A stretch of 39,411 bases of DNA from the NCBI RefSeq assembly GCF_002632725.1, contig NZ_NJAI01000004.1, forward strand, positions 98,928 through 138,338. The letters run 5' to 3'. The notes beneath the pieces were generated by a model. That model was given only the letters and a program-made list of their open reading frames with translations, was not told the DNA's origin and did not search any database. This DNA is from Xenorhabdus hominickii. Lineage in GTDB: Bacteria > Pseudomonadota > Gammaproteobacteria > Enterobacterales > Enterobacteriaceae. This document shows positions 27,398 through 36,082 of this stretch, in pieces; position 1 is the stretch's first letter, and every line of letters begins with the position of its first letter. A program made the translations under genes and the position numbers.

Positions 27398-28156
27398 TTA
27401 ATTAAAATTGGGTTGACCATTTGATGCAGTGACACCGCCATCTATCGGCAAATTCACGCCATTAATAAAACTGGCATCTTCACTAGCCAGAAATGCAATA
27501 GCTGCTGCCACCTCGGAAGGTTTACCCGCTCTTTTTAAAGGAATTCGGCTATCGAAATGTTGCAGGATTTCATCACCAAAACGCTCAGTCATTGGCGTCA
27601 ACACTAAACTTGGGCAAACAGCATTGACGCGAATACCTTGTGAACCATAATCCAGAGCCATCGCTCGGGTTAAATTAACTACAGCACCCTTTGCTGCACA
27701 ATAATAAGCACCGCCCCAATCAGCCCCTAGCCCTGATACAGAGGCATTATTGACAATAGACCCTTTACTTTTCAGCAAATACGGTAAAGCAAAATAGCTA
27801 CAATTGACCACACCATTAAGATTCGTAGCCAATACTTCATCGCCCTTTTCCTGTGAAACACTCAATAAATCGCCAGTAACATACAGACCAGCATTGTTCA
27901 CCAAAATATCTATCCGGCCAAAATGTCTGATAGTTTCATCAACCATATTCTTGACTGATTCCCGAATCGCAACATCTGTCTGGATCACTAATGCTTTGTT
28001 TGATGACAATTCACTGAATACACGGTTGAGCTTATCAGTATCCCGGCCAGCCAATACAACAATCGCTCCTTCTTGTGAAAAACGCTTTGCAGTGGCTTCC
28101 CCGATACCGCTTCCTGCGCCAGTTATAATGACGACTTTATTTTCAAATCTCATCAT
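27398..28156 (-). CDS. Short-chain dehydrogenase/reductase (SDR)
   Basis: A classical SDR oxidoreductase of 252 residues. It has the NAD(P)-binding TGAGSGIG (12-19), NNAG (87-90), and a catalytic Ser139-Tyr152-Lys156 set (NNASVSG, then YCAAKGA), ending INGVNLPIDGGVTA as in glucose-1-dehydrogenase/FabG-like enzymes. An Asp at the end of the second strand is replaced by AGRDTDKL, compatible with NADP(H). The start at 28156 has GAGG eight bases upstream; the 9 residues encoded from 28183 are unlikely. No neighbouring pathway genes indicate a substrate, so only the family can be named. Confidence 0.88.
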   Translation of the reverse strand: MMRFENKVVIITGAGSGIGEATAKRFSQEGAIVVLAGRDTDKLNRVFSELSSNKALVIQTDVAIRESVKNMVDETIRHFGRIDILVNNAGLYVTGDLLSVSQEKGDEVLATNLNGVVNCSYFALPYLLKSKGSIVNNASVSGLGADWGGAYYCAAKGAVVNLTRAMALDYGSQGIRVNAVCPSLVLTPMTERFGDEILQHFDSRIPLKRAGKPSEVAAAIAFLASEDASFINGVNLPIDGGVTASNGQPNFN

Positions 28157-28417
28157 GATGTTATCCTCACTAATATAAAACATTAGAATAGCTAATCTAG
28201 CTTATGAATATGTTATATAACTACTGCAATATAACTAATGATCTCTCAATATAAATTGATACATTGAACACAATTAAAAATATTACTTGTTTAATGTAAA
28301 AAAATAGCGTATTAATTTCTATAAGTTACTATCAACATTCATTAACAATACTCTTTATTATTCTTTCACATTTTTATCATTTAATAAAAATAGTAAGCTA
28401 GCTGAGAGGACATGAAT

Positions 28418-29203
28418 ATGTCAATTGAAGAAATTTTACAAAATACACTTCAAATAGCACGATCAACATTCAAAGGAAAATTTCATAACATTAGTTACTA
28501 TGATCATGATATATTACCATTATCAAAAGAAGAAAGAGATCTCTATACCGAAGAAGGAATGAAAGCTAGGGATTACTGGTTCAATAAATTGCATGAGGAA
28601 GCATTTGAAAATAAAATAACCTGCAAGAAAATATATAATTACCTGAATAAAAACAGAAATCATCTTTTAGTTGGAAACTGCATGATGTTATCTATTTTCG
28701 CCTTATACCATTTAAAGAAGAAATATAAAAATTCACTCCAAATTTTATTCTACAATCCAATATCAGACTATACAAGATTCACATCACTATTAACTTTACG
28801 AATTATTTGTATTCAAAAACCCTATAATCATGCTTTTGTTATGGTTTGCCCTCCCAATAATACTGAAAAAGCTCATTCTATTGGAATGACATCTGCACCT
28901 AACTTATTTCCAGTAAATGCATGGATATGTGATCCATGGTCGCAGATAGCCTGCCCTGCTATAAATTATAATGAAAATTGGAAAATTAAAATGGCTGAAT
29001 GGAATTTCAAAGGAAAAACAGTTTTGCTAGAAAAAGATGATCTTAATAAGCATTCTCATTTCAATTTCTCTCCATTAGGTAAATTTAATTACACGACTAT
29101 ACAGATAGGAAGGCAAATGACGACAGATATTATTACAATATATCCCAACGGAGATACTACAGTTCAAGGAATACCTTCCTCCGGTAGATGCACACTACTA
29201 TAA
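28418..29203 (+). CDS. Putative cysteine-hydrolase effector with C-terminal CaaX box
   Basis: A 261-residue protein, not recognised as a named family member. It has no signal peptide and no membrane segment. Three motifs fit a papain-fold Cys-His-Asp hydrolase as in SseI/PMT-type deamidases and YopT-like proteases: LLVGNCMMLSIFALYHL (Cys88 at a helix start), YNHAFVMVCPP (His138) and AWICDPW (Asp172). It ends GIPSSGRCTLL: Cys258-Thr-Leu-Leu is a CaaX box of the geranylgeranyl type (X = Leu), a signal used only by eukaryotic prenyltransferases. The start at 28418 has GAGAGGA eight bases upstream and aligns with the tandem paralogue starting at 29267; the ATG at 28412 is too close to it. The gene is A/T-rich against its flagellar neighbours, suggesting transfer. 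Enzyme class and host targeting are inference. Confidence 0.75.
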   Translation: MSIEEILQNTLQIARSTFKGKFHNISYYDHDILPLSKEERDLYTEEGMKARDYWFNKLHEEAFENKITCKKIYNYLNKNRNHLLVGNCMMLSIFALYHLKKKYKNSLQILFYNPISDYTRFTSLLTLRIICIQKPYNHAFVMVCPPNNTEKAHSIGMTSAPNLFPVNAWICDPWSQIACPAINYNENWKIKMAEWNFKGKTVLLEKDDLNKHSHFNFSPLGKFNYTTIQIGRQMTTDIITIYPNGDTTVQGIPSSGRCTLL

Positions 29204-29266
29204 AAATTAATAAATTATAAAAAGTAATAATGATGCCAATAAAATGATGTCATTGGAGGTGTTAAC

Positions 29267-30046
29267 ATGTCAATTGAAGAAATTTTATGTGATACAGCTC
29301 AAAGCGGACAAGCGATATTCAAAGGAAAATCACATAACATTGGATACATTGATGTTAATATTTTACCCGAGGTAAAAAAATCATTTTACACAGATGAAGG
29401 ATTAAAGCGTCGATACAATACTAACAAAGAATTATACAACAAACACTTAAGCATAAGATCTCCCAACCAACAAATATATAAAGATTTAATATCAAATAAA
29501 AATCTATATTTAGTCGGAAACTGTCTGTTATTGGCTATTTTTTATTTACAACATTTAAAAAAATACATAAGCAAGCACTTTGTCAATTATTCTATTTCCC
29601 AGAAGTGGATTATTCAGCACTAACATCACTATTAACTCTACAATTAATTGTTACAATCAGACCCTATAACCATGCTTTTTTACTTGTTTGTCCTCCAAGC
29701 TATACAGAGCCAAAGCACAAAATCGACACAATATATATGCCAAATCAATTTCCAGATGGCTCTTGGGTTTGTGACCCTTGGGCTAATATTGTCTGCCCCG
29801 CCAGAGATTATAACGAAAAATGGAAAATTAAAATGGCAGAATGGAATTTTAAAGGAAAATATGTTGCTTTGGATCGTGCAGGTGTCCAAAAGGATAATGA
29901 TTCAAATGAATCCCCTTTAGGAAAATATACTTATACGATGATACAAATGAGTCAGACAACGATTAGTGAATTGATTATTATATATCCCCAATGGAAAGAG
30001 TAAAACAAAAACCAGTCATGAATTTAAAGCATGTAATTTGCTTTAA
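29267..30046 (+). pseudogene. Tandem paralogue of the CaaX effector, with two offsetting frameshifts
   Basis: Diverged copy of the preceding gene with its own strong ribosome site (GGAGGTG). Residues 1-99 read in the first frame (MSIEEILCDTAQSGQ, LVGNCLLLAIFYLQHLKK with Cys86). A 7-A run at 29557-29563 then loses frame, and the next segment continues one frame back (LTSLLTLQLIVTIRPYNHAF, GSWVCDPWANIVCPARDYNE, WKIKMAEWNFKGK), keeping the His and Asp. At a 4-C run (29986-29989; three C in the paralogue) that frame runs to a premature TAA at 30001. Dropping one C returns to the first frame and gives YPNG followed by KSKTKTSHEFKACNLL and a TAA at 30044-30046. The tail is the same 16-residue length as in the intact copy and also ends in a CaaX box, here with a basic lead-in. 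Either recently decayed, a sequencing artefact, or a switchable gene. Confidence 0.75.
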
Positions 30047-30355
30047 CAAGAAAAATTACCATGAATTAAATATTATCATTGTAACTCGAATTTAGACTAA
30101 GAAAATTTTAGTACATTTATCGGCGAGTAAATACGATTTAAATAAAAAACCACATGATAAAGTTTTGATTGATAAAAAAGATAATTTAAAATTTAATATC
30201 ATCAAATATAATCAAAAATAGAAGTTGATTTTGATCGCCACATTGAATTCATAAGTACAAACAAAACTGATTAACCATGTGTATTTTATCTTACGTAAAT
30301 AATTTTCTGCAAGGAGTGCAACAATCGCTAGTTAATATAATGTAAGGAGAAACTG
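30047..30355. other. Gene-free A/T-rich spacer
   Basis: About 310 bases of very A/T-rich sequence between the effector pair and the esterase-like gene. No ORF or RNA structure was recognised. The esterase ribosome site AAGGAG lies at 30344-30349. Confidence 0.5.
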
Positions 30356-31282
30356 ATGACATACAAACCACTTCATTCTCCCGAAATACAATATCTGCCG
30401 TGGGAAATCAATGATGCCCCGCTATTTATCGTTCTTGGGCAATCCAACAGCTATGGTCACGGTACACAGTTGCCGCCAGATGAAAGGATCACTCAAGGTT
30501 TAAACAACGTATTTACCCTCACCCTACCAGAAGTCTATAGTATCAACTTTCCTACCATTAATTGGACAGGATTGACCAGCTTTGGCAATGCCAATATTGG
30601 CGCTCCCGTCGGTTTACTACGTGGTAATCAAGATCATCCTTACAATGCTGCTAATCGTTTCGCTAAACTCTGGCAAGACCATATCAATCAGGGTAATACA
30701 CTGCATTTACCCGATCTTTACGTGATTTTAATGGGTTACGGCGGTCAAGGTATGTATTTGGATAATCCACCCGATAACCGTTGGGCACCAGAGCACGATC
30801 CAAAAGAAGTGGATTCTCTCTATCCTCGCGCAATTAGAACCTTGCGTATGGCTATTGAATCATTACGCAAGATGGGCAAAAACCCACTCATTCTGGCGGT
30901 ACATTGGAACCAATGGGAAGCAGAAACTGAGAGTTTAGCTGCGGCCAAAGCATCAGAAATGAATTTTAACCGTATCATCACCGGTATTAGTGATGCCATC
31001 AGTTCCTGTCAGATCCCATGGCGATTATATTACCCACTTTCAGTAGCGTTTGACCCTATCAGTACCAGTTATGTGAATGAAGCAATTAAAGATGTCATTG
31101 CTGCCGATCCCAAATACCGTTCGCTGATTGATGCAAGAAATTCGCCAGATTACACTGGCGTCGCTTCTGATTACGGCGTCTTTTTGCCCGACGAAATGCA
31201 TTACAATGGCGATACTCAAACTTGGTTCGCTCAACAGGAATGGGAATTAATTTTATCCGGCTATAAGGGCATCGAAATATAA
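30356..31282 (+). CDS. SGNH / sialate O-acetylesterase-like hydrolase
   Basis: A 308-residue protein with the SASA-type (CE6-like) SGNH layout: the nucleophile block FIVLGQSNSYGHGTQL (Ser30), a glycine block (MGYGGQGMYL, about 126-134), the His/Trp block ILAVHWNQWEAE (about 179-190), in place of the usual WxQGE, and the C-terminal PDEMHYNGD (Asp279, His282). It likely removes acetyl groups from a sugar or polysaccharide. No signal peptide is visible, so it is cytoplasmic or exported by a non-Sec route. Start supported by AAGGAG. Its last 68 residues and terminator reappear at 37141-37450 on the other side of the fimbrial operon. Confidence 0.7.
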   Translation: MTYKPLHSPEIQYLPWEINDAPLFIVLGQSNSYGHGTQLPPDERITQGLNNVFTLTLPEVYSINFPTINWTGLTSFGNANIGAPVGLLRGNQDHPYNAANRFAKLWQDHINQGNTLHLPDLYVILMGYGGQGMYLDNPPDNRWAPEHDPKEVDSLYPRAIRTLRMAIESLRKMGKNPLILAVHWNQWEAETESLAAAKASEMNFNRIITGISDAISSCQIPWRLYYPLSVAFDPISTSYVNEAIKDVIAADPKYRSLIDARNSPDYTGVASDYGVFLPDEMHYNGDTQTWFAQQEWELILSGYKGIEI

Positions 31283-31385
31283 ATTGATGTGATTTATTCG
31301 TTTATTGAGTATCAGCCTCCCCCCTTTAGGTTCTTACGGCTATAAGACTCAAAAGGGGGATTGATACTTCAAAATAAAAATTGAA
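31072..31385. repeat. Flanking direct repeat, copy A (3' end of the esterase gene plus terminator)
   Basis: This stretch and 37141-37450 are alignable throughout: coding part (about 57 of 68 residues identical), the shared TTATTCGTTTATTG.GTATC spacer, the hairpin, and the following A/T-rich bases. They are in the same orientation and enclose the fimbrial operon. Confidence 0.8.
31308..31368 (+). terminator. Terminator of the esterase-like gene
   Basis: Outer arms AGTATCA / TGATACT enclose CCCCCCTTT (31319-31327) pairing with AAAAGGGGG (31351-31359), with further pairing in the loop (TTCTTA/TAAGAC region). It lies 26 bases after the stop codon. Confidence 0.75.
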
Positions 31386-32145
31386 ATAATTGATTGATTT
31401 TTAGAGTTATGAACGAACTCAAGCCGCTCTTGCTGCATCATCAAAAAAATATTGAATCATACTATTGTATTTAGATATTTTAGGCAGTGATATAAAAGCC
31501 TTCGTTATAACGCCTAGAATTGGCTATGAGTTTACATTTAAGCCATTATTTGCATGGCAAGGAATTTGATATTCGTCCCCCGTGCCCTCTATCTCGTCAC
31601 CGACGCCACTTATATGGGATTAGGCTGGCATTTTTCACCCGTCAACGCCAATAACCCAAATCTTGGTACGGAACGATATTTTGAACAGTCTGCCTGTTGA
31701 TTAAATAAGCACACATAAAATCTGTCTACTCAATTTGAGTTAAGAATATATCTAACATGAAAATTCTCCAGCAGATAAGCCTATAACGTCTGTTGTAAAG
31801 CAGACATTCGGTTGAAGCCATATTATGACCACAGTATCCACCTTACCAGCCAATTTTCCCCCAAAACTAACGTTAACCTATGCAATTCCGGCTCACATGT
31901 AAAAACGTTTCTCTCGATCGCTTCACTTTTTTTTAATAGATAAATTCTATCAATATATAGATTATTGATCGCCAGAACCAATCACATTTATTGATCTTTT
32001 TTGATTCGTTTGGTACATTTTCCTTCTGTGCCAGAAAACTGTGCCCAAATTTCTTTTGTTATTTTTTTGTTATAACGCCTTATTGTTTTGCGTTATGCAT
32101 AATAAATAGATGTAAATGTATATTATACTTATCATGGATATATAA
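31369..32145. other. Gene-free region upstream of the fimbrial operon, with a coding remnant
   Basis: About 780 bases without an intact gene. A stretch at about 31578-31701 reads as PRALYLVTDATYMGLGWHFS, continuing PVNANNPNLGTERYFEQSAC and stop, with GC content and codon use unlike the surrounding A/T-rich DNA. It looks like the 3' end of a lost gene, family not recognised. A 10-bp palindrome CGTTATAACG lies at 31502-31511. The rest presumably contains the fimbrial promoter. Confidence 0.45.
32072..32096. repeat. Inverted repeat in the fimbrial promoter region
   Basis: ATAACGC (32072-32078) and GCGTTAT (32090-32096) form a perfect 7-bp inverted repeat 50 bases before the major-subunit start. 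It may be a regulator site; the short arms and absence of a recombinase gene argue against an invertible switch. Confidence 0.5.
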
Positions 32146-32703
32146 ATGAAAAATACCTTTGTTTCATCTTTTATTGCCGCAATATTGATTTCAGTAAGTA
32201 ATATTTCTTATGCGGCTCTTCCGGCAACGACTGGGACAGTTAAATTCAAGGGGGACATTGTGGAGTCAACCTGCTCTGTTAATTCTAGTTCTCTCAATAT
32301 TGTGGATATGGGGACATATCTCAAAAGTGATATCCAAAAAAACAAAGGAGTTGTAGTTTCGGCGAGCAAAAAGGATTTTGATATCACATTAACTAAGTGC
32401 CCTGTTACTTCTGTACCTGTTATGATGGATATTGTATTTTCTGGGAATATAGATTCCCACCATGAAGAGCTATTAGCATTAGACTCATCTGGTGAAACAT
32501 CCGCAACCGGAATTGGCATCGGTATTTATAACCGAACATCAGGTACCCTGATAAATTGGTCTTCCTCTCCTCACCTAACAGATATTAAAATCGATAAAAC
32601 TGAAATAAAAATACCTTTACAAGTAGCTTATATATCTAATGGAGAACCCATTCAAGCCGGCAAGGCCGATTCCACACTTAACTTTACTATAAATTACAAA
32701 TAA
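32146..32703 (+). CDS. Type 1-like fimbrial major subunit
   Basis: A 185-residue pilin of the chaperone-usher class. It has a Sec signal peptide (cleaved after SNISYA), a donor strand-like N-terminus (ALPATTGTVKFKGDIVESTC), the conserved Cys pair (STCSVN about residue 43, TKCPVT about 84), the SATGIGIGIY loop and the terminal beta-strand motif ending ADSTLNFTINYK with the penultimate Tyr recognised by chaperones. First gene of a four-gene operon (subunit, chaperone, usher, tip). I cannot assign it to a named fimbria. Confidence 0.9.
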   Translation: MKNTFVSSFIAAILISVSNISYAALPATTGTVKFKGDIVESTCSVNSSSLNIVDMGTYLKSDIQKNKGVVVSASKKDFDITLTKCPVTSVPVMMDIVFSGNIDSHHEELLALDSSGETSATGIGIGIYNRTSGTLINWSSSPHLTDIKIDKTEIKIPLQVAYISNGEPIQAGKADSTLNFTINYK

Positions 32704-32796
32704 AATTAATTATTTATAGATATTTATTTCCTGGCTACAAATTCGTTTTTATGGCTGTAGCTGGGAACTATTAACATCATGAGTAGTCAGGTAATA

Positions 32797-33504
32797 ATGA
32801 ACGATAAAATAAAAAAAACATTTACATCGTATATACTAACAAAAAAAACAACGCTTATATTCTCATTGTTTTTTATATTTCCATCCTGGGCTGGTGTAAC
32901 CGTTGGTGGAACACGCGTTATTTATAAAGGAAATAAAAAAGAAACTTCAATTTCAGTGAAAAACTCTGACGAAAGCCGACCTTATTTAATTCAGTCTTTT
33001 ATCAGTACTGATTCAAAGGGAGAAAAAACCCCTTTCATTGTGACGCCACCGCTATTTCGTTTAGATGCTGGCAAAGAAAGTATTCTTCGTATTGTACGTA
33101 TCGGCGGTAATTTACCTGAGGATAGAGAATCGGTTTTTTACCTTAATGTGAAATCTATCCCTTCCGTACAAGAGAACGAACAGAATACTTTATTGATTAC
33201 GGTGAAAACCCGAATCAAATTGTTTTATCGACCTGAAGGCATTGAAGGCGATTCTGAAGAAGCTTATAAGACGCTGATATTTCGTCGTATTGGTAACCAA
33301 CTTGAGGTCAGAAACCCCAGTAATTATTACGTAACCATCGGACAGCTCAAAGTGGCTGGGAAACCCCTTACAGGTACTGACATGATCGCTCCACAGGGCG
33401 TAGCGCATTTCGCCTTGCCATCTGAATCACCAAGCTTAGTTAGCTGGAATAGCATTAATAGTTATGGTGGCGTTAGCAAAGAGATAATTAAAAACCTGCC
33501 TTAA
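32797..33504 (+). CDS. Periplasmic fimbrial chaperone (PapD family)
   Basis: Two-domain chaperone that supplies the missing strand to pilin subunits. The 235 residues have a signal peptide (cleaved after FPSWA), GVTVGGTRVIYKGNKKETSI (edge strand with the usual Arg), the hydrophobic donor strand region, the family marker ESVFYLNVKSIPS and IKLFYRPEGIEG linking the domains. The start at 32797 has AGG six bases upstream; the in-frame ATG at 32779 gives a less usual leader. Located between subunit and usher, as in other such operons. Confidence 0.92.
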   Translation: MNDKIKKTFTSYILTKKTTLIFSLFFIFPSWAGVTVGGTRVIYKGNKKETSISVKNSDESRPYLIQSFISTDSKGEKTPFIVTPPLFRLDAGKESILRIVRIGGNLPEDRESVFYLNVKSIPSVQENEQNTLLITVKTRIKLFYRPEGIEGDSEEAYKTLIFRRIGNQLEVRNPSNYYVTIGQLKVAGKPLTGTDMIAPQGVAHFALPSESPSLVSWNSINSYGGVSKEIIKNLP

Positions 33505-33511
33505 AAAGAAG

Positions 33512-36070
33512 ATGAAAGATAAAAAAGATAAATATCGGGGGCTAAAAATCATATTTGCTAAATATAAAAAAAGTGGCAGCACAATCATGCCAACATATTT
33601 TATTTCGGCCTTTATTTTATGTTTTTCCATGTTGTTATCATCACCTGTCACGGCACAGGATTACTTTCGATTATCAGCTTTGGAATTAAATGATACTCAA
33701 TCGGTTATTGATTTAAGCACATTTTCATCCCCTGGTGGTCAATTACCAGGTCAGTATCAGGTGATCATATTCCTTAACGGAAAAGAGCAGGAAACAAAAC
33801 AGGTTAATTTTATTAAATTGGAAAACAACAAACTATCTCCACAATTAACGGTCGATAATTTAAAACAGTTTGGCGTAAGAATGTCGGCTTTTCCTGCGCT
33901 GATGACACTCTCACCTGAACAAATTATTGATGATATAAGTGAATATATTCCACAGGCATCGACTTCATTTGATTTCTATGGGCAACGTCTGGATATTAGT
34001 ATTCCACAAGCAGCATTGGATAATCAAGCCAGAGATACTGTGGCATCACATCTATGGCAACAGGGACAATCAGCATTTTTAATGAGCTATAATTTTAGTG
34101 GGTCAGATAATTATAACAAAAACACAAAAAATCAAAGTTATTTTTTAAATCTACAAAGTGGAATAAATATCGGATCATGGCGAATAAAAAATCAATCAGT
34201 TTATGACTATGATTCTGGAAAAAATAAAGGTGGAAGTCGTTTTTCATCCATTAACAGCTACATCCAACGGGATATTCAGGGACTAAAAAGCCAAATAATT
34301 CTTGGCGAAACCGTTACTAACGGAGATATATTTGAAAGCGTGTCGTTCATCGGTGCTTCTATTACATCCGATAGCTTAATGTTGCCCAATAGCCAACGTG
34401 GCTTTGCGCCAATTATCCGTGGTATTGCTCAAACCAATGCACGCGTAACGGTTCGCCAAAATAATTATGTCATCTATGAAAGCTATGTTCCTCCGGGGCC
34501 TTTTGTTATCACGGATCTTTATTCAACATCCGGCTCCGGTGATTTGGATATCACGATCACCGAAAAGGATGGGCGACAGCGTAAATTTGTACAACCATTT
34601 TCATCAGTGCCAATGATGCAGCGAGAAGGGCAATTAAAATATCAGTTTACCCTGGGGCGTTACCGTCATTCCGATGCTAACTCTTATAAACCTTATTTTA
34701 GCGAAGCGGCATTTATCTATGGGCTCTCCAACCGGTTAAGTTTGCTATCTGGTATGCAGGTAGCAGAAAACTACCGAGCGTTTAACGCTGGTCTGGGGGT
34801 TGGTTTAGGTAATTTTGGTGCGATTTCTCTGGATATGACACTTGCAGACGCTTGGTTGCCAGAGAATGAACATAAACAAGGCCAATCGTATCGAATACAA
34901 TATACGAAAAATATTGAGGCAACGGGGACATCCCTGACTTTGGCTGGGTATCGCTATTCCACACCAGAATACTATTCATTTGCAGAGACGAATGAATATT
35001 CAGTCAGAAAAGAAGCCAGCAGCGCACAAAATAAGCGTAGCCAATTGCAGCTGACCCTAAACCAAGGGATGGGCGATTTTGGCAATCTTTATACATCTGC
35101 CTATCAGCAAGATTACTGGGGAAATCAGGGCACCGACCAATCACTATCTGCTGGTTATAACATTAACCTTGCCGGGATCAGTTATGGATTGAATCTTTCC
35201 TACAATATCAATCATGAATCCATTAAGAGCAAGGATAAACAGGTATCGTTTAATGTCTCTATTCCACTGGATAAGTGGCTTCCTAATGGATGGGCAACTT
35301 ATAGCATCAATAGAAACGGCCACGGTCAGGGAAGCCAACAGCTGGCAATTAGTGGCAGTGCATTGGAAGATAATGCCTTGTCATATAGTATCCATGGGGA
35401 TCACAGCAATAATATGGAAGGGGCAAGCGGCGGTGCTTCGCTGGAATATAGCCATACTTCTGGCCGTGTGAATCTGGGCTACAGCTACAGCGATAATAGC
35501 CGATCGCTTAACTACGGGTTGTCTGGCGGTATTGTCGCCCATCAAGACGGCATTACGTTTTCCCAATCATTGGGTGAAACAGTGGCACTGGTTAAAGCGG
35601 CTGGTGCAGCAGAAACAAAAATTTTAAATCACAGTGGAATTAAAACGGATTCACGTGGCTATGCCGTAATCCCATCGATTGAACCTTATGCCTACAACCG
35701 TGTTGCGCTGGATACTGAAATGTTGGCTGATGGCGTTGATCTCGACGACTCAGTGCAACACATTGTACCGACTCGCGGTGCAGTGGTTGCTGCCGATTTT
35801 CGCGTCCGTCAGGGGCACCGTATATTAGTGACATTACGTTACAACGACAAACCCGTGCCCTTTGGTGCCAGCGCAACGTTAATAAACAGTGACAGTAGCG
35901 GAATTGTTGGTGATGACGGTGAGCTGTATTTGAATGCTGTACCCGAGCAGGCAGAAATAAAATTACAATGGGGAAAAAATAAGGATCAACAATGTTATGC
36001 AAAAACAGATTTATCAATGCTACCCGAAAAGTCAGGCGTATTAAGGCTGTCTGCTGATTGTCGTATTTAA
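33512..36070 (+). CDS. Outer-membrane fimbrial usher
   Basis: Pore and assembly platform of the fimbria. The 852 residues include a cleaved signal peptide near residue 48 (SSPVTA), the N-terminal chaperone-binding domain (DYFRLSALELND onward), the beta-barrel with plug (RGFAPIIRGIAQTNARVTVR, QNNYVIYESYVPPGPFVITD), and the C-terminal domain with two Cys (QCYAKTDLSMLPEK and SADCRI). All are typical of FimD/PapC ushers. The first 25 residues (Lys-rich) are odd; the ATG at 33587 would put the signal peptide at the very start, but has no clear ribosome site. It starts seven bases after the chaperone. Confidence 0.95.
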   Translation: MKDKKDKYRGLKIIFAKYKKSGSTIMPTYFISAFILCFSMLLSSPVTAQDYFRLSALELNDTQSVIDLSTFSSPGGQLPGQYQVIIFLNGKEQETKQVNFIKLENNKLSPQLTVDNLKQFGVRMSAFPALMTLSPEQIIDDISEYIPQASTSFDFYGQRLDISIPQAALDNQARDTVASHLWQQGQSAFLMSYNFSGSDNYNKNTKNQSYFLNLQSGINIGSWRIKNQSVYDYDSGKNKGGSRFSSINSYIQRDIQGLKSQIILGETVTNGDIFESVSFIGASITSDSLMLPNSQRGFAPIIRGIAQTNARVTVRQNNYVIYESYVPPGPFVITDLYSTSGSGDLDITITEKDGRQRKFVQPFSSVPMMQREGQLKYQFTLGRYRHSDANSYKPYFSEAAFIYGLSNRLSLLSGMQVAENYRAFNAGLGVGLGNFGAISLDMTLADAWLPENEHKQGQSYRIQYTKNIEATGTSLTLAGYRYSTPEYYSFAETNEYSVRKEASSAQNKRSQLQLTLNQGMGDFGNLYTSAYQQDYWGNQGTDQSLSAGYNINLAGISYGLNLSYNINHESIKSKDKQVSFNVSIPLDKWLPNGWATYSINRNGHGQGSQQLAISGSALEDNALSYSIHGDHSNNMEGASGGASLEYSHTSGRVNLGYSYSDNSRSLNYGLSGGIVAHQDGITFSQSLGETVALVKAAGAAETKILNHSGIKTDSRGYAVIPSIEPYAYNRVALDTEMLADGVDLDDSVQHIVPTRGAVVAADFRVRQGHRILVTLRYNDKPVPFGASATLINSDSSGIVGDDGELYLNAVPEQAEIKLQWGKNKDQQCYAKTDLSMLPEKSGVLRLSADCRI

Positions 36071-36082
36071 AAGGAGTTTATA

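Noticed and set aside
28184..28417. Regulatory RNA or riboswitch ahead of the effector gene
   Set aside because: The leader is plain A/T-rich sequence with no stable or recognisable structure.
32072..32096. Invertible promoter switch (fimS-like) for the fimbrial operon
   Set aside because: Only a 7-bp inverted repeat 11 bases apart was seen, with no second distant arm and no recombinase gene in the window.
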